Shown here piece after piece: positions 1-5,254 of a stretch of DNA of 9,263 bases. Every line of letters starts with the position of its first letter. Positions within the stretch are counted from its first letter, which is position 1. The stretch lies in the NCBI GenBank assembly GCA_037445815.1, contig JBBIJV010000146.1, positions 1 to 9,263 on the forward strand, in the 5' to 3' direction. The DNA comes from FEN-1219 sp037445815. GTDB lineage: Bacteria; Pseudomonadota; Gammaproteobacteria; Steroidobacterales; Rariloculaceae. The position numbers were made by a program, and so were the translations under genes. The notes below the pieces were generated by a model. That model worked only from the letters and a program-made list of their open reading frames with translations, made no database searches and had not been told where the DNA came from.

Positions 1-1206
1 CTCGCGGGCGGCGTCCTCGTCGCTGCGCGCCGGTCGCCCCGTCGCGAGCACGTGCAGCACGCCGGCACCGTCGTCTTGCCGCGCCGCGGCCGAGGCACCG
101 GCGTCGAGCAGCACGCGAATCGCGTCGAGGTCGTGTGCCTTCGCGGCGCGCATCAGCGGCGTGGAGCCTGCGCCGAGCGTGCGATCCGGGAAGCCGTGAT
201 GCTGAGCGAGGATCGGCTCGGTGAGCCGCGCATTCGGGTCCGCACCATGGGCCAATGCAGCGCGAATGAAGTCGAGCGCGTCGTTCTCGTCCATTCGCGG
301 CACGGCCGGCCGGCCGATCATGCTGCCGACGTTCGCCATCTCGACGGCGCCGTAGAGCGCCGTCATGCCGGTGCGGTCTGCGGCATTGGGATCGGCGCCG
401 GCTTCGAGCAACCCGATGGCGAGGTCGTAGTGCTCGTTCATGACGGCGATGTTCAACGCCGTCAAGCCGTCGGGATCGCGGCTGTCGGGATCGGCGCCCA
501 CCTCGATCAGCGCGAGCGCTGCCTCGCGCGCGTTCTCCCGCGCGGCGAACAGCAGCGGCGGCCAGCCGCCGACGGGCAACACCGTCGACACCATGCCGAT
601 TTGCTGCCAGTCCATCGGCTTCAGGTTCAGCACGTGCGACGCGATGCTCGGATCCGCGCCGGCCGCGGCCAGCGCGCGAATCGCCTCGGGGTGGTTCTCC
701 GCCGCGGCCCACATCAGCGCCGTTTCGCCGAGCGACGCCTCCGCGACGTTCGGGTCCGCGCCGGCGGCGAGCAAGAGCCGGATCGACTCGACGTCGCCGG
801 CGCGCGCGGCGGCCATCAACGGCGTCTCGCCGTGCGGCAAGCCGGCGGAAGCCTGGGCCCCGTGCTCAAGAAGCAGGGCCACGACCTCGGGGCTTCGATT
901 CGTCGCCGCGAGCCAGAGCGGCGTGATGCCGTAGCGGTTCCCGAAATTGGCGTCGGCGCCGGCGTCGAGCAGCACGCGCGCAATCTCGAGGTCGTTCGCC
1001 TGCACGGCCCATAGGAGCGGCGTCATGCCGCCGCGGTCCGGCGAATCGAGCTCGGCGCCGCCCGCCGTGGTCACGAGCGCGCGAGCTCGTGCTGTGTCGC
1101 CGACGCGCGCCGCATCGGCGAGGTCGCCGCCGAACGCCGGCGCGGCGAGCAGCGCACTCCACGCGATGCACGCGAGCGCGGCGCGACGGACCAGCGTCGT
1201 GTGCAC
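1..1206 (-). CDS. Exported ankyrin-repeat protein, left arm (3' end outside window)
   Basis: The frame is open from a GTG at 1206 down to base 1, giving 402 codons with no stop, so the C-terminus lies outside the window. The N-terminus (VHTTLVRRAALACIAWSALL, then AAPAFGG) is a Sec-type signal peptide: an Arg pair, a hydrophobic core and an A-P-A-like cleavage region near residue 24. The rest is a run of about nine ankyrin units, each with a G-x-TPL...A core and an LLxAGADPN turn, at roughly 27-57, 59-90, 92-120, 126-156, 160-190, 214-244, 247-277, 280-327 and 347-378. A linker of about 23 residues (191-213) and an insert near 290-310 break the regular spacing. Ankyrin arrays bind protein partners, so a periplasmic scaffold or chaperone role for the neighbouring cytochrome or DUF1552 protein is an inference. 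The GTG start lies 14 bases after the upstream stop; no ATG, GTG or TTG occurs in frame in the short stretch back to that stop, and the ribosome site is weak. This is the last visible gene of the left operon. Confidence 0.9.
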   Translation of the reverse strand, partial: MHTTLVRRAALACIAWSALLAAPAFGGDLADAARVGDTARARALVTTAGGAELDSPDRGGMTPLLWAVQANDLEIARVLLDAGADANFGNRYGITPLWLAATNRSPEVVALLLEHGAQASAGLPHGETPLMAAARAGDVESIRLLLAAGADPNVAEASLGETALMWAAAENHPEAIRALAAAGADPSIASHVLNLKPMDWQQIGMVSTVLPVGGWPPLLFAARENAREAALALIEVGADPDSRDPDGLTALNIAVMNEHYDLAIGLLEAGADPNAADRTGMTALYGAVEMANVGSMIGRPAVPRMDENDALDFIRAALAHGADPNARLTEPILAQHHGFPDRTLGAGSTPLMRAAKAHDLDAIRVLLDAGASAAARQDDGAGVLHVLATGRPARSDEDAARE

Positions 1207-1220
1207 CGTCTCTGGCCCGC

Positions 1221-2528
1221 TCAGATCGCCACCGTGCCGGTGCTGATCCCGAGGCTGTCCATCTCGGCGCCGAAATGCCGACAAAGCGTCAGCATGAAAT
1301 TCGCGATCGGCGTCTCGGGCTCGGCGCGCACGTGCAGGCTCCCTCGCCCGCCGAACCCGCCGACCAGAAGCGTCGGGAGATCCGTGGGCTCGTGGTTGTT
1401 GCTCTCGCTCATACCGCTGCCGAAGAGCACCATCGAATGATCGAGCAGCGTGCCGTCGCCGTCCGGCGTGTTGCGGAGCCGCGCGATGAACTTCTCGAAC
1501 AGCGTCATGTGATAGACGTTGAGCTTGACGAGCTGCTTCTTCATCTCCTCGTTGCCGCCGTGGTGCGACAGCGCGTGATGCGGCTCGGTGATCCCGATCT
1601 CGGGATACACGCGCTGCGTCACGTCGCGGCTCATCATGAAGGTGAACACGCGCGTGATGTCGGCACGATAAGCGAGTGCGATCAGCTCGAATTGCAGCGC
1701 GACGTGGTCCGCGAACGAGTCCGGAATGCCGACGGGTGCGTCGGGGATCTCCGCCTCGCCGTCGGCCTGCCGCTCGGCGCGTGCGATGCGCTGCTCGGTC
1801 TCGCGCACGTGATCCAAGTAGTCGCCGAGCCTGGAGCGGTCTTGCGGTCCCACGTCGCGCTCGAGGCGTACGAGGTCCTCCTTGACGGAGTCGAGGATGC
1901 TGCTTCCCAAGCGCAGGCGCTCGAGCCGCTGCGCGGCCGTGCCCGGACGGCCGAACATGCGCTCGAACACGTTGCGCGGATTGATCTCCATCGGCAACGG
2001 CTCGGTTTCGGACCGCCACGACAGGGTATTGAAATAGGCGCAGGCGTAGCCCGGATCGCAGCCGCCTATGTAGCCCGTGAAGTCTTCGGTCGCGACCTCG
2101 AGGGAGCGCAAGACGGTGTCGTTGCCGATCTGGTCGGCGATGATCTGATCGACGGTCCTGCCGGCGCGTACGTCCTCGGCGACCGTGCGCTTCGGCACCG
2201 TGCCGGACAACCAAGACGCGACGCTGACGCCGTGGCCCGCCACGGGATTCGCGAGCTGCGAGACGACGGTGAGCTCGTCGCGATACGGCGCGAGCGGCTC
2301 CAAGATCACGGACGGCTCGAAGCCCGGGCCGACCTTGTCGGGCGTCCAGAACCCGGGCCGCTCGCCGTGCGGGACGAACACCACGCCGAACCGCCGCGGC
2401 GCCGCAACGCCTTGAGCGACGGCCCGCCCGGCCGGGAACATGGCGTCGAGTAGCGGCAGCGCGAGGCCGACACCGGCGCCGCGCAAGAGTTGCCGGCGCG
2501 AAACGCGCTTTCCGGTCAGAAAATTCAT
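1221..2528 (-). CDS. Tat-exported DUF1552 (HXXSHH motif) protein, left arm
   Basis: 435 residues, full length for the DUF1552 family. The N-terminus has a twin-arginine signal (S10-R11-R12-Q-L-L, then a hydrophobic stretch and an AVA-Q cleavage region near residue 38), so export is probably in the folded state to the periplasm. The family hallmark H-x-x-S-H-H is present as H318-A-L-S-H322-H323. A C-x5-C pair (C157, C163) in the GYIGGC...GYAC segment precedes the conserved SETEPLPMEINPR block and may form a disulfide. The C-terminal part (DGDGTLLDHS...SGMSESNNHE...LP.LLVGGFGG, about 356-394) resembles the end of DUF1501/sulfatase-like proteins, which suggests, without proving, an alkaline-phosphatase-like fold with His/Asp metal ligands. 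No catalytic activity can be assigned. The ATG at 2528 overlaps the upstream stop by one base (TGATG) and follows a good AGGGG ribosome site, so translation is probably coupled to the cytochrome gene. It is a clear paralogue of the protein at 7800-9122. Confidence 0.93.
   Translation of the reverse strand: MNFLTGKRVSRRQLLRGAGVGLALPLLDAMFPAGRAVAQGVAAPRRFGVVFVPHGERPGFWTPDKVGPGFEPSVILEPLAPYRDELTVVSQLANPVAGHGVSVASWLSGTVPKRTVAEDVRAGRTVDQIIADQIGNDTVLRSLEVATEDFTGYIGGCDPGYACAYFNTLSWRSETEPLPMEINPRNVFERMFGRPGTAAQRLERLRLGSSILDSVKEDLVRLERDVGPQDRSRLGDYLDHVRETEQRIARAERQADGEAEIPDAPVGIPDSFADHVALQFELIALAYRADITRVFTFMMSRDVTQRVYPEIGITEPHHALSHHGGNEEMKKQLVKLNVYHMTLFEKFIARLRNTPDGDGTLLDHSMVLFGSGMSESNNHEPTDLPTLLVGGFGGRGSLHVRAEPETPIANFMLTLCRHFGAEMDSLGISTGTVAI
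1974..2003. repeat. 30-bp perfect inverted repeat, left copy (pairs with 8331-8360)
   Basis: This stretch of the left DUF1552 gene is the exact reverse complement of 8331-8360 in the right one. It encodes the conserved EPLPMEINPR block. It is conserved coding sequence of two paralogues rather than a mobile element, but is long enough to be noted as potential homology for recombination. Confidence 0.85.
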
Positions 2529-5023
2529 CAGCTACCCCTCTCTCGTTCGGCGTCGGCGGCCGCCTCGGCTGGCGCTGCCCTACGCATCGTAAACGGAACG
2601 CTCTCGGCAATCGCGAGCACGATCGACGAAAAGCGGTAATTGTCGTCGCCCACGTCGCGCACGATGCCGCGAACGACGGGCATGTCGCTCGCGCGCAGGC
2701 CCCGCCCCAGCGCGTACGTCATGAGCTTCTCGACGACGGTGGACGCAAAGATCGTGGGATCCGCCATGATGGCGCGGCGCAGCTCAGCGGGGCCCGTCAC
2801 GACGGAGCCGTCCATGAGCTCGCCGCTCGCGTCGATCGCGGGGCTCGCGAACCCGTTCTCGTGCGTGCGCCACGCGCCGACGGCGTCGAAGTTCTCGAGC
2901 GCGAAGCCGATCGGATCCATGAGGGCGTGACAGCCGGCGCAGGCCGGGTTCTCGCGGTGCGCTTCGAGCCGCTGTCGAAACGTCATCTTCCCTTCGGGAT
3001 CGATCTCGTCGAGCGCCGGAACGTCGGGCGGCGGCGCCGGCGGCGGCGTGCCGAGCACGTTCTCGAGCACCCACTTGCCGCGAACGACGGGCGACGTGCG
3101 ATCCGTGTGCGACGACACCATCAGCACGCTGCCTTTGCCGAGCAAGCCGAAGCGCCGCTCGTCGGCGAGCTCGACGCGGCGGAAGTGCGGCCCGTACACG
3201 CCGGGCACGCCGTAGTGCTTCGCGACGCGCTCGTTCAAGAACGTGTAGTCCGCCGTCATCAGATCGAGAACGCTGCGGTCCTCGTTCACGATGCTCGCGA
3301 AAAAAAGCTCCGTCTCGGTCTTCAAGCCTTGGCGAAGGTTGTCGTCGAAATTCGGAAAGCCGACGGAGCTCGGCACGAAGCCGTCGAGGTTGCGAAGGTA
3401 GAGCCACTGGCCCGCGAAGTTGTCGACGAGCGCCTGCGCTTTCGGGTCGCGCAGCATGCGCAGCACCTGCGCCTCGTACACGGCGGGATCGGACAGCGTG
3501 CCGCGCTCGGCATGCTCGAGCAGCTCGTCGTCCGGAATGCTGCTCCACAGGAAGAACGACAGCCGCGACGCCAGCTCGCGGCCGCCGATCGAATACACGA
3601 ACCCGGGCTCGGCGCCGGGCGAATCGCGCTCGATGCGGAACAAGAACTTCGGGCTCGCGAGCAGCCGTTCGATCGCGGTCTGGATGCCGGCCTCGAAGCC
3701 GCGTCGTTGGCTGCCGTTCGCGTAGAACTCGAGCAGCTCGCCGACGTCGTGCTCGGTAGCCGAACCGCGATACGCGCGGCGAGCGAGCTCGGACAGAATT
3801 CGCTCGGCGCAGCCGCGCTCGGCATCGGTGCCGCGCTCGCCGCTCGCCGGGCGGCACGTGAAGATGCGCTCGCGCGAGGCCGAGTTTCCCGGGCCCGCGG
3901 CGTTGTACGGCCCGGTGACCGTCAGCGTCTCGATGTGCGGATGGCCCGTCGCGTCGAGGATATCTTGCGAGCTGCGCAGGAACGGCTGGAGCCGCGTCGT
4001 TCCGAGCTGCGCGCCGCTGTACAGGAACCCGACGCTGATATCGTGCGCGCCGGCCGTCAATGCGACGATCGTCGAGCTGCGCTCCGAAACGGCGTCCGCC
4101 GCCTCCGTGATGTTGCGCATCAGCGCCGTAAAGTCGTCGGGCCCGCCGATCGTCGCGAAGTGAACGCGCCGGCCGTCGACGGCGATCTCGAGATCGTGCG
4201 GCAGCTCGAGCCCCTTCATGGCGCCGAGATTCGACTTGAAGAACGTGACGTCGAGCCGGTACTCGCCGTCGAGCGGCGCGACGACGCGCGCCATGCCGCC
4301 GCCCACCGTGCCGAGCGGCATGCCGACGACGGGGATGTCCTGCGAAGCGTCCTGGCGAATACGGAACGTCTGCGCAGCCGGCCCGGTGTCGGGATCCCCG
4401 ACCGCGAGCGCCGCGATCTTGCCCGCCGCGCTCAAGTACTGCTCGACGTGCACGGGCGAGGTGCCCAGCGCGTCGGCGATGTTGTCGAAGCCGTACGCGG
4501 AGTCGTCGGGCGGCAGCAACGCCGTCGAGTCGATCTCCACGGCGAGCAGGTCACGGACGGCGTTCGCGTACTCGGCGCGATTCAAGCGGCGGAGCAGCGA
4601 CGGGCCCGGATCCGGATCGGCCGCGGCCGCCCGGTCGAGGCGCCGCTCGAGCCAATGAACGAGCGCCGTCCGCTCATCGGCCGGCGGCTGCGGCGCAGCG
4701 CGCGGCGGCATCATCGCCACGCGCAATTTGCGGACGACGGCTTCCCAGAGCTCGGGATTTTGCTCGGCCGCCGCGAGATCCTCGTGCTCGAGAGACAGCC
4801 CGGCCGTCCGCTCGGCGGCGTTGTGGCAATCGAGGCAGTAGCGATCGACGAGCGCGCGATGCGGCTCCGGCGACTCCGACATGCGCCACTGCACGAGCGC
4901 GTAAGCGCAAGCCAAGCCCGCGACGGCGAGCAGCGACGCACCGAGCCGCCGAGAACGACGGCCGCCGGACCGCTCACGCTCGCTTGCCGAAGGCGCTGAC
5001 AACCGACCACCCGCTCCTTGCAA
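2528..5023 (-). CDS. Membrane-anchored diheme cytochrome-like DUF1592 family protein, left arm
   Basis: 831 residues if the TTG at 5023 is the start. Order of parts: basic N-terminus and one membrane helix (about 28-46, no lipobox, so probably an uncleaved anchor); a cytochrome c-like domain with C63-L-D-C66-H67 and an MMPP motif (M104/M105), a likely axial Met; DUF1587 (about 143-210, RRLNRAEYANAVRDLL); a beta-rich domain (about 215-370); DUF1595 (about 385-465); DUF1592 (about 475-605); DUF1588 with a second heme site C695-A-G-C698-H699; DUF1585 (about 735-815). C390 and C405 are matched in the paralogue and may form a disulfide. Assembly of heme c requires export, so it should face the periplasm. 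An electron-transfer or oxidoreductase role follows from the hemes; the partner is unknown. The start is uncertain: an in-frame TTG at 5002 has a GGAG 11 bases upstream and would also keep the anchor. It is the first gene of the left operon, followed by a 1-base overlap with the DUF1552 gene. Confidence 0.92.
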   Translation of the reverse strand: MQGAGGRLSAPSASERERSGGRRSRRLGASLLAVAGLACAYALVQWRMSESPEPHRALVDRYCLDCHNAAERTAGLSLEHEDLAAAEQNPELWEAVVRKLRVAMMPPRAAPQPPADERTALVHWLERRLDRAAAADPDPGPSLLRRLNRAEYANAVRDLLAVEIDSTALLPPDDSAYGFDNIADALGTSPVHVEQYLSAAGKIAALAVGDPDTGPAAQTFRIRQDASQDIPVVGMPLGTVGGGMARVVAPLDGEYRLDVTFFKSNLGAMKGLELPHDLEIAVDGRRVHFATIGGPDDFTALMRNITEAADAVSERSSTIVALTAGAHDISVGFLYSGAQLGTTRLQPFLRSSQDILDATGHPHIETLTVTGPYNAAGPGNSASRERIFTCRPASGERGTDAERGCAERILSELARRAYRGSATEHDVGELLEFYANGSQRRGFEAGIQTAIERLLASPKFLFRIERDSPGAEPGFVYSIGGRELASRLSFFLWSSIPDDELLEHAERGTLSDPAVYEAQVLRMLRDPKAQALVDNFAGQWLYLRNLDGFVPSSVGFPNFDDNLRQGLKTETELFFASIVNEDRSVLDLMTADYTFLNERVAKHYGVPGVYGPHFRRVELADERRFGLLGKGSVLMVSSHTDRTSPVVRGKWVLENVLGTPPPAPPPDVPALDEIDPEGKMTFRQRLEAHRENPACAGCHALMDPIGFALENFDAVGAWRTHENGFASPAIDASGELMDGSVVTGPAELRRAIMADPTIFASTVVEKLMTYALGRGLRASDMPVVRGIVRDVGDDNYRFSSIVLAIAESVPFTMRRAAPAEAAADAERERGS
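2535..2544 (-). promoter_or_regulatory. Ribosome binding site for left DUF1552 gene
   Basis: On the minus strand the purine run GAGAGAGGGG ends six bases before the ATG at 2528. It lies within the last codons of the cytochrome gene, whose TGA shares its A with the ATG. This arrangement supports translational coupling and the choice of start. Confidence 0.7.
3420..3448. repeat. 29-bp perfect inverted repeat, left copy (pairs with 6887-6915)
   Basis: Exact reverse complement of 6887-6915. It encodes the DPKAQALVD segment of the DUF1592 domain in both cytochrome paralogues, including identical synonymous codons. Confidence 0.85.
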
Positions 5024-5139
5024 TCCGACCCGACGCTTCGTCGCGCTTCGCGCGAGAGCGCGCCGCCGCGCCGAAGCCGATCATCGACTCCGAGGCAGCG
5101 TAACGGGAACCCCATTGCGTTGCCAATGCTTCGACGCTC

Positions 5140-5153
5140 TGCAAAGTTTTGCA
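5140..5153. repeat. Palindrome TGCAAA-GT-TTTGCA, possible operator
   Basis: Two perfect 6-bp arms are separated by two bases. It stands out in a high-GC setting and lies between divergent genes, where a dimeric regulator could control both. It is too short and AT-rich to be a good terminator. No regulator family is assigned. Confidence 0.45.
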
Positions 5154-5185
5154 AAAACGACCGCGAAACAGCCAGTTATTCTCAC

Positions 5186-5224
5186 TTCCAGGCTCGTAGT
5201 TGGGGGTAGTTTTATTGCCTGGAA
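5186..5224. repeat. Inverted repeat TTCCAGGC ... GCCTGGAA
   Basis: Perfect 8-bp arms at 5186-5193 and 5217-5224 are separated by 23 bases that contain two GTAGTT direct repeats ten bases apart. It lies 30 bases upstream of the right cytochrome start and could be a regulator site or a 5' leader hairpin. The long spacer makes chance possible. Confidence 0.35.
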
Positions 5225-5254
5225 ACACGAGGACACGTTGACTACAGTGGCCCG

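Larger units (their letters stand above)
5024..5254. promoter_or_regulatory. Divergent intergenic control region between the two cassettes
   Basis: This is the only substantial non-coding stretch. It separates the divergently transcribed cytochrome genes, so it should hold both promoters. Bases 5140-5230 are distinctly richer in A and T than the flanks. Within it are a 14-bp palindrome (5140-5153), an 8-bp inverted repeat (5186-5193 with 5217-5224), a 5-bp inverted repeat CATTG/CAATG (5113-5128) and two GTAGTT direct repeats ten bases apart (5196-5201, 5206-5211). I could not find a convincing -35/-10 pair with normal spacing on either strand, so no promoter is placed. The role follows from gene layout rather than from a recognised motif. 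Confidence 0.6.

Noticed and set aside
52..1014. A 320-codon plus-strand frame at the left edge
   Set aside because: The minus strand encodes continuous ankyrin repeats over the whole stretch; the plus frame only mirrors their periodicity.
1089..2453. A 454-codon plus-strand open frame opposite the left DUF1552 gene
   Set aside because: Low-information Arg/Ala/Leu/Val composition, no motif, and the opposite strand carries the full HXXSHH protein with a Tat signal.
2861..4999. A 712-codon open frame on the plus strand, opposite the left cytochrome gene
   Set aside because: It is antisense to a gene with clear heme motifs and DUF domains. Its translation is rich in Arg, Ala, Glu and Val with no recognisable domain, as expected for the shadow of a GC-rich gene.
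4974..5228. An 84-codon minus-strand frame starting in the central gap
   Set aside because: It starts at GTG, overlaps the left cytochrome gene in another frame, and has no motif. It would cover the region that must hold the divergent promoters.
5238..5243. TTGACT as a -35 box for the right arm
   Set aside because: No -10-like hexamer lies 15 to 19 bases downstream, and a start there would fall within or after the predicted start codon.
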